Shown: positions 7,679-16,545, counted from the first letter of the stretch. The stretch is DNA of 64,000 nt from Virgibacillus aidingensis (GCF_010994035.1 NZ_WIXN01000013.1:1-64000), one strand, 5' to 3'. Numbers and translations are program-made. Notes: generated by a model not told the origin, from the sequence alone.

Positions 7679-8635
7679 AGTTCTTATTGGCTGAAAATAA
7701 CTAATTGCTGTTGGAAAGCAGCGGAAATAATTGAGGATTTATGACTTTTTTACTGCACTTATGTCTACAACCAGCTCACTTGAGTGAAGCCTCTCACCGT
7801 AAGAAGGCTTCATCTCTTCCCCGTTATTTTCTCACCACCTGCATATTTAAAGCTTAATATCCAGGAAGTATATTCCATTAACTGTGTTATTCAGCTAAAA
7901 CCTGTCTTCTTTCGATGTCATTTTTAATTCATTTGCTTTTACATATAATGTAACCCCTACGGAACGCTGGATAATATAATTGATGCCTGGGCAGGTACTA
8001 ATAGCCATATACGAAAAGGTGAACTTTGAAGTAAGCTATTAATGTTGTTTTTTCATATACCTAAATACCTCTTTTTCCATAAAACAGTTCTTTTATACCA
8101 TATACACGACGATTGTAGTATTGGGATATTGAGCCATTTAGTATAAAATTTAACAGCGCTCGGCAATTATTTATGGATAAGGGCACTTTAACTATGAAAA
8201 GCCTTATATATGAAAGGTTTGCTGGATTGACCGTAAATATTATGTCAGGTAATACCTGTAAATGTATAACATTTTTCCATTAAATGATATGGGAATTTAT
8301 TAACATGAACAACAATCAATAAGAAGATACTACTAAGCTATAAATGAGAAAATTAGCTATTTTAGAGCAGGGGTATTTTGTGTATTATTCCCTATTGTAA
8401 TCTTTTGATATCCTGTGTACTGTTTTAATAATAGATAAAAACCGACAAAATGCTGCAGCATAGCTTAAATCTATTATTTACATCATATGTTTTTGCATAT
8501 AGAAGTAACTTAAATATAAATCTTGGAGGTGACTTGCTTATTCAATTATGAAAGCGCTTTAAATAATAGATTTGTATTTTTCCTTCTCCAAGAATCCGCT
8601 ACCGGACGTGATCAAAAATAAAGGAGTAGATAATA
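7679..8635. other. 957-base non-coding stretch
   Basis: I find no convincing gene here: all frames are broken repeatedly and no ribosome site precedes an ORF of useful length. It holds an inverted repeat TGAAGCCT/AGGCTTCA (7785-7811) without a T-run, and near its end the candidate cre site and a long-range pairing TCTTGGAG (8521-8528) with CTCCAAGA (8586-8593) in the likely leader of the M14 peptidase gene. It may be a decayed gene or a long regulatory leader. Confidence 0.5.
8549..8562. promoter_or_regulatory. candidate cre (CcpA) site upstream of the M14 peptidase
   Basis: TGAAAGCGCTTTAA matches the catabolite-responsive element consensus TGAAAGCGCTTTCA at 13 of 14 positions, with a perfect 10-bp palindromic core. 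It lies 74 bases before the peptidase start, so carbon-catabolite control of this secreted enzyme is likely. Confidence 0.65.
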
Positions 8636-11167
8636 ATGAGGAATCATTTTAGATTACCTTTTGCTATTTTATTCACCGTAGTCATGTTTTCTTTCGTTGT
8701 CGGAATTAAACCAATGCTTGCAGATACAATCTATGAACCTGTTCCTTACGAAGACATAGGATCCATATTAGAACAGCATGAGGAAGAAAGTGATCGTGTA
8801 TCTGTAGAAGTTATCGGTCAATCGGTACAGGGACGTGATATTTATGCTGTTACCATTATCGATGGAGATCAGGGTGAAGCTATTGAAGAGTCTGAGGAAT
8901 TACGGGATTTAATGATTGAAGATCCGGAAGAAGCGCAAGAATTTGTGGAAGAAAATCCTGATGTTAAAGTACCGTTCATGATTAATGGCTCCGTTCATGG
9001 CAATGAATATGTCGGTACTGATGCCGTATTAAAACTAATTGATAGATTTGCTTATGATAATGACGAAACAACAGAACAAATTCTTGAAGAAAATATATTG
9101 GTTTTTAATGTAGTGGCAAACCCGGACGGGCGCATATTGGGAACGAGACAAAACAGCAATGGCTATGATCTTAACCGTGATTTTGTTACTATTGCCCAGC
9201 CGGAGACGGATGTAAATATTGATTTAATTGTTGACTGGCTTCCGCTAGTTCATCTGGACTTACACGGGTATGTTGTCCGGTCGGCTGATGCGCCTGGCCT
9301 GATTGAACCCACAACAGCACCGCATAACCCTAATATCGAACATGACTTGTATATTAAATGGGCGTTAGATCAGGCGGAGGCAATGGAAGATGAATTGGTG
9401 AGCAATAAAGATGATTTTGAAACAGATATGTACAGAAACATGACAGGCACCCATATCCCTTACCGTGATGCTGAAGATGGGTGGGATGATTATCCGCCGA
9501 TATTTACTCCAGGATATACGATGTACCATGGAACATATGTTGCAACCTTGGAGGCACCAACAAACAGTGTTGATGGGGTTGACTGGCATTACCATGCTGT
9601 AATGGGCGCTTTGAAATTTGCAACTGAAAACAAAGCTGGAATGCTTCTTGATCAAATAGAGGTATTCAAACGCGGTATGGAAAACGATCATCCTAATTAT
9701 GAAGATGGATTTTTCCCTGAAGCGTATTTATTGCCTGTCAATGATAGAGATCCTTCTGTCACAGTTAAGACAGTTAACCATCTGCGAAAAAGCGGAATTA
9801 AGGTTCTGGAAGCACAAAACGCATTTACAGCAGATGGTAAGCAATATGAAGAAGGAACATTTATAGTAAATATGAGACAAGCAAGAGCAGGTTTGGCAAA
9901 CACATTGCTTTGGGATGGGGAAGATATTAGTGACCAAGTTACTGCAATGTATGATATATCAGGATGGAGTTTGCCGGAGTTATGGGGCTTTGATGCAATA
10001 CCCGCTTATTCCAGTGTTGAGGTGGAAGCAAGTGAAGTGGAAAGTGTCGAACTCGAAGGCAATCTGGCTGGAGAAGGTCCATATGAAATCTCCAATAGTT
10101 CCGTGGAATCTGTCGCATTAGTTAATAAATTGATAGATAATGGTTTTCAGGTATATAAAGCTCAAAATGGGAACTTTTATGTGGATGCAGAAGACAGAGA
10201 ACTTCTAAGCGACTTGGTTCAGGAAACATTGGGTATTACACTGGAAACGAAAGCAATTCCAAATGAGTCCAGCCTATTAGATGAAGTAAATGTTGCTCTT
10301 TTAAATGACTCCGGTATGCATGGAACTCGTACGGCACTTCAAAGGCTTGGTTTTCAGCCGGATGACATAGAAACTGAAGATATAGTTGAGCATGGACTGG
10401 GCGAATATGATGTTTTGATTGCAAATGGCCGTTCAATTCATGACAGTGATGTGTATAAGCAGCATATTGAGGAATTTATTGAAAATGGAGGCAAGTATAT
10501 TGCGATCGGCGCTCAAGCTTCCAATGCAGCAGTCGAGCTTGGGTTAGCTGATGTTAACGTAAATAGCGGGAGCAGAAACAGCAATGGCATTGTTACAGTT
10601 GAGTATAAAGATACCTCTTTAACTGGAGGTTATGCAAGCCATGATTTTGGTTTTGTCTATCAGCCTGTGTGGTATACCAATTTGGAAGATGATAGAGTTG
10701 TAGCTTCCTATTCTGAACAGAATTTCTTTAGAGCGGGCTTTTGGAGGAACAGTCAAGTTGCACAGGGACAGCCTGTCATTATCAAAGGGCACGATCCCGG
10801 TGTTACATTGCTGGGACTGGAAGCAGGATTTCGCGGTCATCCGGAAAACTTATTCAGGCTGCTTTCCAATGCAATATATCCCGGTGAAGAAACAATCCTG
10901 ACGACTATTGACGGGATGCAGGAACGGGCCGAGCGTTATGAAGAAGAAGGGGAAGTGAATGAACAGGTCATCAGGTCATTGCAAATGCATTTAGAAGCAG
11001 TTAGCCAGTTTGCAAATCAGGGTAAAGGTGACAAGGTGGTCAGGCATATGGGCGGTTTTGATCAATTGCTTGATGCATATTATAATGATGAGCTGATTTC
11101 TGATAAAGCGTATAAAATTTTAAAAACAGATACACAGTCTATCATTACTAAGTGGCAGCAGCTCTAA
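8636..11167 (+). CDS. secreted M14 family zinc carboxypeptidase
   Basis: An 843-residue exported protein with an N-terminal signal peptide (about residues 1-29, cleaved near MLADT) and a large M14 metallocarboxypeptidase domain. Visible zinc ligands are His and Glu in GSVHGNEYVG and a His in LDLHGYV; NPDGR and GYDLNRDF are the substrate-binding Asn-Arg region, and TLEAPT probably carries the catalytic Glu. The C-terminal half (from about residue 480) is acidic, with a domain like those appended to other M14 enzymes. Acidic composition suits an extracellular enzyme of a halophile. The start ATG follows AAAGGAG. The role is extracellular peptide degradation for nutrition, probably under CcpA. 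Confidence 0.92.
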   Translation: MRNHFRLPFAILFTVVMFSFVVGIKPMLADTIYEPVPYEDIGSILEQHEEESDRVSVEVIGQSVQGRDIYAVTIIDGDQGEAIEESEELRDLMIEDPEEAQEFVEENPDVKVPFMINGSVHGNEYVGTDAVLKLIDRFAYDNDETTEQILEENILVFNVVANPDGRILGTRQNSNGYDLNRDFVTIAQPETDVNIDLIVDWLPLVHLDLHGYVVRSADAPGLIEPTTAPHNPNIEHDLYIKWALDQAEAMEDELVSNKDDFETDMYRNMTGTHIPYRDAEDGWDDYPPIFTPGYTMYHGTYVATLEAPTNSVDGVDWHYHAVMGALKFATENKAGMLLDQIEVFKRGMENDHPNYEDGFFPEAYLLPVNDRDPSVTVKTVNHLRKSGIKVLEAQNAFTADGKQYEEGTFIVNMRQARAGLANTLLWDGEDISDQVTAMYDISGWSLPELWGFDAIPAYSSVEVEASEVESVELEGNLAGEGPYEISNSSVESVALVNKLIDNGFQVYKAQNGNFYVDAEDRELLSDLVQETLGITLETKAIPNESSLLDEVNVALLNDSGMHGTRTALQRLGFQPDDIETEDIVEHGLGEYDVLIANGRSIHDSDVYKQHIEEFIENGGKYIAIGAQASNAAVELGLADVNVNSGSRNSNGIVTVEYKDTSLTGGYASHDFGFVYQPVWYTNLEDDRVVASYSEQNFFRAGFWRNSQVAQGQPVIIKGHDPGVTLLGLEAGFRGHPENLFRLLSNAIYPGEETILTTIDGMQERAERYEEEGEVNEQVIRSLQMHLEAVSQFANQGKGDKVVRHMGGFDQLLDAYYNDELISDKAYKILKTDTQSIITKWQQL

Positions 11168-11185
11168 TTAAAAGTTGACAAAAAA

Positions 11186-11217
11186 TCCGGCAGTTTATGC
11201 TGCCGGGTTTTTTATTT
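11186..11217 (+). terminator. terminator of the M14 peptidase gene
   Basis: CCGGCAG pairs with CTGCCGG around TTTATG, followed by GTTTTTTATTTT. Confidence 0.92.
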
Positions 11218-11308
11218 TAGCAGTGAAGAAAGTCAAAACTTCATTGGCAGTATTGTGACCATATGCTCCCTCTAATCATAAACTGTCATAGTTTATAAAG
11301 AAAGTGGG

Positions 11309-12028
11309 ATGCAGATGAATTATTCCTATCTTGATTGCCTGGCAGTGCTTGGCGTGGGAGGAGCACATCCTGGAGGTCTGAAACTGACAAAAGACCTGTT
11401 GGCTAATGAAAATCTCAATGAATCAACAAAAATTCTTGATGCGGGCTGCGGCACAGGGCAGACTTCTGCCTATATTGCCAGGGAATACGGCTGCCATTTA
11501 ACCGCATTGGACAATAATGCAATCATGGTAGAAAAAGCAAACGAACGGTTTTTAGCGGGAGAAGTGCCGCTTAAGGCTGTGGAAGGAACAGTGGAGGAAT
11601 TGCCATTTGCCGGCGGCTCCTTTGACATTGTTTTGTCCGAGTCAGTTTTGCTTTTTACAGATATAGCCAAGTCTATTCCTGAGATCGCACGGGTTTTAAA
11701 GCCAAATGGAAAATTAATTGCCATTGAGATGGCAATGGAAAGCAAAATACGTGATAAAGAACTTGAGCCTTTAAAAGGGTTATATGAAAATGCATACTTT
11801 CGTACGGAGGAAGAATGGAATCAGGCATTCAGTCATGCCGGATTTAAAACTGTAAAAGCAGAAAAGCCAGAAGTGCAGTTTGATCCGGAAGATATAGACA
11901 CGGTACCTGATTACTCGCTTTCCGAACCGATGGATCCAGTCTATTTCGATATAATGAAAGATCACGAGGAAATGATGAAATCATATGAAAATACATTGGG
12001 ATTTCGTGCTTTCATTTGTAATAAATAA
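11309..12028 (+). CDS. class I SAM-dependent methyltransferase
   Basis: A 239-residue Rossmann-fold methyltransferase of the Methyltransf_11 type. Motif I is ILDAGCGTGQTSAYIA, the acidic residue after strand 2 is in LTALDNN, and post-motif I is PFAGGSFDIVLSESVL. The acceptor is unknown; sequences of this build methylate small molecules. Start ATG at 11309 after AAAGTGGG. It is flanked by terminators on both sides and is therefore monocistronic. Confidence 0.88.
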   Translation: MQMNYSYLDCLAVLGVGGAHPGGLKLTKDLLANENLNESTKILDAGCGTGQTSAYIAREYGCHLTALDNNAIMVEKANERFLAGEVPLKAVEGTVEELPFAGGSFDIVLSESVLLFTDIAKSIPEIARVLKPNGKLIAIEMAMESKIRDKELEPLKGLYENAYFRTEEEWNQAFSHAGFKTVKAEKPEVQFDPEDIDTVPDYSLSEPMDPVYFDIMKDHEEMMKSYENTLGFRAFICNK

Positions 12029-12033
12029 GAAAT

Positions 12034-12075
12034 TAAGCCAGAATCCCTATTCAAATGGAATTCTGGCTTATTCTT
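12034..12075. terminator. bidirectional terminator between methyltransferase and hsp20
   Basis: TAAGCCAGAAT and ATTCTGGCTTA form an 11-bp stem, with TTCTTTT on the plus side and an A-rich tract on the other side, serving both convergent genes. Confidence 0.85.
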
Positions 12076-12076
12076 T

Positions 12077-12523
12077 TCAAGTGTCAATATCGATAAACTT
12101 TCTCCCGGAGTTTCGTTTTGGAATGGAAACTTTTAGCGTATCCTTATGGAAGGAAGCCTTCGTTTCTTTTTCGGAAACGTGGAATGGCAGGGTAATCAGC
12201 CGTTCCGTTTTTTGAAAGGACTGCCTCCTGTCATTATATTTCGTTTTATCATTTTTCTCCTCTAAAATAGTCATATCCTCTGCAGCAATCCGAAGCCGGT
12301 TCCCGATGATTTCCAGTTCAATCTGATCCCTTTTTATCCCCGGCAAGTATGCTTCAACAATAATATCCTCATTTGTTTCATACATGTTTACATCAAATGA
12401 TTTTAAATTAAAAAAGGAATCGAAGTTGCGGATGGATTCATTTAAAAACGAATCCATATGGTTGAATAAATCATGAAATCCTGATTTGTTTGACCATGGA
12501 AGATTATCTTTATTCGATGCCAT
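12077..12523 (-). CDS. small heat-shock protein, Hsp20/alpha-crystallin family
   Basis: About 148 residues with a central alpha-crystallin domain: EAYLPGIKRDQIELEI at its start, GNRLRIAAE in the middle and the closing SFHKDTLKVSIPK motif. The C-terminal anchor is short. It acts as an ATP-independent holdase chaperone in the cytosol. The ATG at 12523 has AGGTGAGG upstream; an in-frame GTG nine bases earlier lies inside that ribosome site and is not the start. Related to CotP/YdfT-type sHsps of Bacillus. I see no CIRCE element in the upstream stretch. Confidence 0.9.
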   Translation of the reverse strand: MASNKDNLPWSNKSGFHDLFNHMDSFLNESIRNFDSFFNLKSFDVNMYETNEDIIVEAYLPGIKRDQIELEIIGNRLRIAAEDMTILEEKNDKTKYNDRRQSFQKTERLITLPFHVSEKETKASFHKDTLKVSIPKRNSGRKFIDIDT

Positions 12524-12532
12524 AGACCTCAC

Positions 12533-12860
12533 CTCTTATTTATGTTGCTTATACGATAAAATATGCAAATGAGGTAAATGTGTAGTGGGCGAAATAGTAC
12601 TAAATGTTATGATTTTATAAAGGTTTATTTTATTGTGCGGAATGTTCCATTAATTGTTTAATTGAAGGGATGCAGAGGAAAAGAGCTTGGCTGGTTGCCA
12701 TTGTACGAATTCCGACGCTAATTAGCAAGAATAGCTCTGCTTTACCTGCTTCAGTTTCTTGTACTTCAGTGAATAAAGTGTAAAAGCATTCCCTTTACTA
12801 ATTTCATTAATTTGTAGTAATATTTTTATCATACAGTATTTTTTTAGTAAAAGGAGGTGA
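12533..12860. other. intergenic region between divergent hsp20 and the mifM-like leader
   Basis: No gene is supported in this AT-rich stretch of about 330 bases. It must carry the promoters of hsp20 (minus) and of the mifM-like/yidC2 unit (plus), but I could not identify well-spaced -35/-10 pairs, CIRCE or a SigB-type site. Confidence 0.4.
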
Positions 12861-12866
12861 ATGCAG

Positions 12867-13238
12867 ATGATGGTTGAATTGCTGACTGAACTATTTGCAG
12901 ATTCTTCATCTATGTATTTCTATTTCAGCATTTTCTTGTCAGGGATTGGCACGATTAAATTTACCCAGTTTGGTCTCAATAGATTTATCGGGAATACACA
13001 TGTAGCTATTAGAAAATGCCATGCCGCCAAGATTCAGACAGCCCCCATTCTCGATTCAATCGGAGAAGCAACAGAAATTATGGATTGGATTGTGAGGAAA
13101 ACTAAACGTATCGAAGCACCGGATGATGACAACACTGACAATCACGTCTTCTCTTTTTTGCAAAATTACGGTAAAAAAAGAGGAGGACAAAGATGGGATG
13201 GAAATCTGTATTCACTTTCTCAAATAAATATAGCCTGA
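12867..13238 (+). CDS. MifM-like ribosome-stalling leader of yidC2
   Basis: A protein of about 123 residues, start at ATG 12867 nine bases after AAAGGAGG (an ATG at 12861 is too close). It has a hydrophobic N-terminal segment (YFYFSIFLSGIGTI), a polar middle, then DWIVRKTKR and a cluster of acidic residues (APDDDNTD). B. subtilis MifM, encoded just before yidC2, has the same order: one membrane segment, a W-I-R-K arrest motif and a short acidic run at which the ribosome stalls until YidC inserts the segment. The downstream yidC2 Shine-Dalgarno is in a hairpin that a ribosome stalled at the acidic run would melt. The ORF continues 46 bases into yidC2. The match to MifM is from memory and is of layout and short motif, not full alignment. 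Confidence 0.65.
   Translation: MMVELLTELFADSSSMYFYFSIFLSGIGTIKFTQFGLNRFIGNTHVAIRKCHAAKIQTAPILDSIGEATEIMDWIVRKTKRIEAPDDDNTDNHVFSFLQNYGKKRGGQRWDGNLYSLSQINIA
13147..13186 (+). promoter_or_regulatory. hairpin sequestering the yidC2 ribosome binding site
   Basis: Bases 13147-13159 (TCTTCTCTTTTTT) pair with 13174-13186 (AAAAAAGAGGAGG) over 13 bp, including two G-U pairs, around a 14-base loop. The right arm is the yidC2 Shine-Dalgarno itself. The left arm begins 16 bases after the acidic DDD codons of the upstream ORF, the distance a paused ribosome covers downstream of its P-site. Confidence 0.75.
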
Positions 13239-13999
13239 TCGGGCTGATGCTTGTTATTTTCCTGGCAGGCTGCGGGTCACTTGATGAACCCATAAATGCC
13301 GATACGGAAGGCTTTTTTAATCACTACTTTGTTTATAATTTTTCCCTTTTGATTAAGGGATTGGCAGGCATTTTGAATGGCAGCTACGGGTTGTCAATTA
13401 TCATGATTACATTCATTATTCGCCTTGCTGTCATGCCTTTTATGCTGAAGCAAACAAGAAACAGTCTGGATATGCAGGATAAAATGAAAGAAATCAAACC
13501 GGAGATGGATGAAATCCAGAAAAAATACAAAGGCACAAATGACCGGGAATCACAAATGAAAATGCAGCAGGAATTAATGCAAGTATATCAAAAAAATAAT
13601 TTTAATCCGCTTGCTTCGTTTGCCGGATGTTTGCCGCTTCTTATCCAAATGCCGATTTTAATCGCTTTTTACTATGCAATTCTTCGGACACCGGAAATAG
13701 CGGAACATCAATTTTTATGGTTTGACCTAGGACAAACTGATATTTTGCTGGCCATCTTAGCAGTGATTACCTATTTTATCCAGTTCCAAGTTTCGCAAAT
13801 CGGTCTTGATCCACAACAGAAAAAACAATTTGCTGTACTCGGACTAATGTCACCGATTATGATAGGTATTATCTCTCTGAATGCACCAGCAGCATTGCCG
13901 TTGTATTGGGCAGTCGGGGGACTATTCATTATCGGCCAGACACTCATATCCAAAAAAATATATCTAGCACATAAAAAAAGAACTTCCGAAGCATCCTGA
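13193..13999 (+). CDS. yidC2: membrane protein insertase YidC2 (YqjG/OxaA type), lipoprotein
   Basis: A 268-residue Oxa1/YidC/Alb3 family insertase with a lipoprotein signal: LMLVIFLAGCGS, with the lipobox Cys at about residue 27. Family features are the conserved second segment (GLSIIMITFIIRLAVMPFML) with its essential Arg, the charged cytosolic loop (MKEIKPEMDEIQKKYKG), FNPLASFAGCLPLLIQMPI, and two further membrane helices. It inserts and folds membrane proteins with or without SecYEG. Gram-positives have two copies; this one, downstream of a MifM-like ORF, corresponds to B. subtilis YidC2, which is induced when SpoIIIJ (YidC1) is limiting. Its ribosome site AGAGGAGGA is in the hairpin described above. 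Confidence 0.93.
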   Translation: MGWKSVFTFSNKYSLIGLMLVIFLAGCGSLDEPINADTEGFFNHYFVYNFSLLIKGLAGILNGSYGLSIIMITFIIRLAVMPFMLKQTRNSLDMQDKMKEIKPEMDEIQKKYKGTNDRESQMKMQQELMQVYQKNNFNPLASFAGCLPLLIQMPILIAFYYAILRTPEIAEHQFLWFDLGQTDILLAILAVITYFIQFQVSQIGLDPQQKKQFAVLGLMSPIMIGIISLNAPAALPLYWAVGGLFIIGQTLISKKIYLAHKKRTSEAS

Positions 14000-14011
14000 A
14001 CGGTTTTTAAT

Positions 14012-14056
14012 AACCAGGGAGATTTCTATATTATAGTCTCCCTGGTTAAGTTTGTT
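14012..14056 (+). terminator. probable terminator of yidC2
   Basis: AACCAGGGAGA pairs perfectly with TCTCCCTGGTT (11 bp) around a 14-base loop. The following AAGTTTGTT is only weakly T-rich, so efficiency is uncertain. Confidence 0.65.
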
Positions 14057-14164
14057 ATAAAGAGATAGCACATATAAGTTTTTTCTCGACTGCCTTTACA
14101 AAAGTACCACCGAATCTGCCAGATAGTTGTGGAATATTCCCAACTTAAATTCTGATAAAACCGA

Positions 14165-15451
14165 TTACTTATTCATAGCCTCATAAACTGTCTCCGCAAT
14201 ATCACTGGACAAATTTCCAGTACCAGGGTACGACCCGCTCTCCAATGGGCCAACGTTCAGTTTATTAGTTAGAACAATTATTTGTAAATTATATACAGGA
14301 TCAAAAATGACTTGGGTTCCGGTAAATCCGGTATGCCCGTAAGCTTCACCGGAATGGGCATTTCCCATATACCATGATTGATTTCGTTCCCACCCGAAAC
14401 CTTGTCCGGAATGCTGTATATCTGTAAAGGTTTGAACCGTTTCTTCATCATATAATGATATATTTCCATACTGACCATTGTTCAGCATGGCTTGTCCAAG
14501 CACTGCCAAATCTCGTGCGTTGGAAAAGAGTCCTGCATGTCCAGCAATTCCGTTGTTGGCATAATAACTGTTTCCATCATTTACTTCTCCGTTAAGCGTA
14601 TAATCCCTCCAGCCTTCAAAATCATCTGCGTCTTCCTCGACATAATAGCCAAAATTCGGATCATCGATCATTTTATATTCATAGCCGTTTCCCCAGGAAG
14701 TGGATGCAATTCTTTTGTTTATTTTATCACTTGCATTAAACATTGTATCCTTCATTTTTAACGGGTCATATATATTTTCTTCCAAATAATCATCAAGTCT
14801 TTGACCGGATACTTCTTCAATAACGAATCCCAGCATCATAAAACTAAAGTCACTGTAGCGCCTGTCAGTTCCAGTTTCATATTCCAATTCCATATCGTTT
14901 ATATATTCGAGGACTTCACTCGAATTCGTTGCATGCAAATAGGCAGGCTGCCACGGTGTCAAACCGGATGTATGAGTCAGCAGATGCTCAATAGTGATAT
15001 CTCCTTTTCCATGATTACCAAATCCGGGAATATAATCTACAACTTTATCTTCAACAGAGATATCCCCATCACTTACGAGTTTCATAATCCCCTGTGTGGT
15101 TGCCATTACCTTTGTTACGGAGGCCAAATCAAATACAGTCTTGATCGTCATTTTTTTCGGATTGTACAGAAGCTTCCCCATATCATATTTGGAAGCATAG
15201 CCATAAGCGTCTTCTTTAATAATCTTATTATCTTTGGCAATCAAAACAACTGCACCAGGAGTAATTCCATCAGTAATTGCTTCTTTAACTAATTCATCAA
15301 TGGAATCTATTCTTTCCTCGTCCATTCCAACGCTTTGCGGACTGCCATGACTAAGTTTTTTCGGCGGGCCTCCTTTTGCTAATACGGTACTAGCAGTTAC
15401 CAAACTTACAGCGAATATGATACAGAAAGACAATAGAAATAATTTTTTCAT
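14165..15451 (-). CDS. secreted serine hydrolase of the beta-lactamase/PBP4b (class C) family
   Basis: A 428-residue protein with a Sec signal peptide (cleavage near TVLAKG). The active-site signature SVTK (SxxK) is in FDLASVTKVMATT; the second motif is YSD within RRYSDFSFMMLG (YxN position, Asp instead of Asn); the third is HTG in GHTGFTG. This arrangement fits PBP4b/YfeW- and YbbE-like esterases or D-aminopeptidases rather than true beta-lactamases. It probably acts outside the cell on D-amino-acid-containing peptides or cell-wall fragments. It is transcribed away from the yhf-type operon across a 160-base shared control region, suggesting a related substrate. Start ATG after AAAGGAG. Confidence 0.85.
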   Translation of the reverse strand: MKKLFLLSFCIIFAVSLVTASTVLAKGGPPKKLSHGSPQSVGMDEERIDSIDELVKEAITDGITPGAVVLIAKDNKIIKEDAYGYASKYDMGKLLYNPKKMTIKTVFDLASVTKVMATTQGIMKLVSDGDISVEDKVVDYIPGFGNHGKGDITIEHLLTHTSGLTPWQPAYLHATNSSEVLEYINDMELEYETGTDRRYSDFSFMMLGFVIEEVSGQRLDDYLEENIYDPLKMKDTMFNASDKINKRIASTSWGNGYEYKMIDDPNFGYYVEEDADDFEGWRDYTLNGEVNDGNSYYANNGIAGHAGLFSNARDLAVLGQAMLNNGQYGNISLYDEETVQTFTDIQHSGQGFGWERNQSWYMGNAHSGEAYGHTGFTGTQVIFDPVYNLQIIVLTNKLNVGPLESGSYPGTGNLSSDIAETVYEAMNK

Positions 15452-15547
15452 TTTCTTATAAACTCTCCTTTCTTATTTGTCCAAGCTGATATTTTCACCG
15501 TACAGCAGTAATCAAAAAATATCATGATGAAAAAGTACTAAAATCTA

Positions 15548-15576
15548 TTGAAAAACAAATTTGTAAGCGCTATAAT
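15548..15576 (+). promoter_or_regulatory. SigA-type promoter of the yhf-type operon
   Basis: TTGAAA (15548-15553) and TATAAT (15571-15576) are separated by exactly 17 bases, a near-consensus vegetative promoter, with transcription expected to begin near 15583, inside the YhfZ palindrome. Confidence 0.8.
15562..15575. promoter_or_regulatory. candidate cre (CcpA) site overlapping the -10 box
   Basis: TGTAAGCGCTATAA contains the cre core AAGCGCT and fits TGNAANCGNWNNCA except at one position. It covers the spacer and the -10 box, the classic location for CcpA repression. Confidence 0.55.
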
Positions 15577-15580
15577 TACA

Positions 15581-15602
15581 GTATACAATATTTTGTATTT
15601 TA
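15581..15602. promoter_or_regulatory. candidate YhfZ operator, site 1
   Basis: A 22-base stretch with the inverted repeat TACAA-N5-TTGTA, placed over the predicted transcription start of yhfZ. A near-identical stretch (16 of 22 positions the same) occurs before the second gene. Two such copies at both ends of the regulator gene point to autoregulation by YhfZ. Confidence 0.65.
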
Positions 15603-15612
15603 AGGAGATAAA

Positions 15613-16545
15613 ATGAGCAGAATTTGGGACAGTTTATTTTCAAAAAATGGACTTGCAGCAAAAGAGATAGCAAAAAAATTGATTGATTTTAAGGAAGGGT
15701 CAAGAATTCCAAGAGTCAGTGATCTGGCAAAAGAAATGGTTGTAGGTAATGGAACGGTGCAAGGAGCTTTAAAAGTACTCAGCGAGGTCCATGCGATCAA
15801 ACTGGAATCCAGGGGGCATTTGGGTACTTTCCTGATTAAAAAAGACATTCATTTATTGAAGGAAGTAGCAGGAGTAGGTGCATTAATTGGTGCTATGCCA
15901 TTGCCATATTCAGCTAAATATGAAGGCTTTGCAACAGGCATTATGAAAGTGTCTGAGGATCTGTTGGATCGTATTGATTTGGCTTACATGAGGGGATCGA
16001 AACAGAGACTTGACGCATTAAAATCACGACGTTATGATTTTGTGGTTATGTCGCAGCTGGCTGCCGAGGAAGAATTAAAAAATAGTGTAAATCTGGAAAT
16101 TGTATTAAACTTCGGGGAACAATCTTATGTAACTGGCCATCAAATATTTTTTGCAAATGAGAAACACAGCAGGATAACGGAAGGTATGCGAGTCGGAATT
16201 GATTACACTTCCACAGATCAATCCAGAATAACCTTGCTGGAGTGTGAAAAAATAGAAGTTGAATTAATACCTGTCAACTATATGCAGTTATTTGAGATGC
16301 TTCTTAATGGGGATCTGGATGCAGCTGTATGGAATGCAGATGAACACAGAGCCAGGGAAGCTTTCAGATTAGGAGAGTTTCAATCAGTTAAGGCAAAAGA
16401 GATAGCTGATAAAGCATCTACTTCCGTTATTTTAATAGAAAAAGAACGAACAGAAGTAAAGGAATATCTGCTGAAACTTGATAAGGATAAAATTCTCGAC
16501 ATCCAAGAGAAAGTGGTAAATAAAGAAATGTTTCCGCAGTATTGA
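15613..16545 (+). CDS. yhfZ: YhfZ-like transcriptional regulator
   Basis: A 310-residue regulator with an N-terminal GntR-like winged helix (about 1-80; RVSDLAKEMVVGNGTVQGALKVL is the recognition helix region) and a C-terminal periplasmic-binding-protein-like ligand domain typical of YhfZ. It should bind a pathway intermediate and control the operon that follows. ATG after AAGGAGA. It heads the cluster here, whereas in E. coli yhfZ lies at the other end of the yhf cluster. The effector is not known. Confidence 0.85.
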   Translation: MSRIWDSLFSKNGLAAKEIAKKLIDFKEGSRIPRVSDLAKEMVVGNGTVQGALKVLSEVHAIKLESRGHLGTFLIKKDIHLLKEVAGVGALIGAMPLPYSAKYEGFATGIMKVSEDLLDRIDLAYMRGSKQRLDALKSRRYDFVVMSQLAAEEELKNSVNLEIVLNFGEQSYVTGHQIFFANEKHSRITEGMRVGIDYTSTDQSRITLLECEKIEVELIPVNYMQLFEMLLNGDLDAAVWNADEHRAREAFRLGEFQSVKAKEIADKASTSVILIEKERTEVKEYLLKLDKDKILDIQEKVVNKEMFPQY

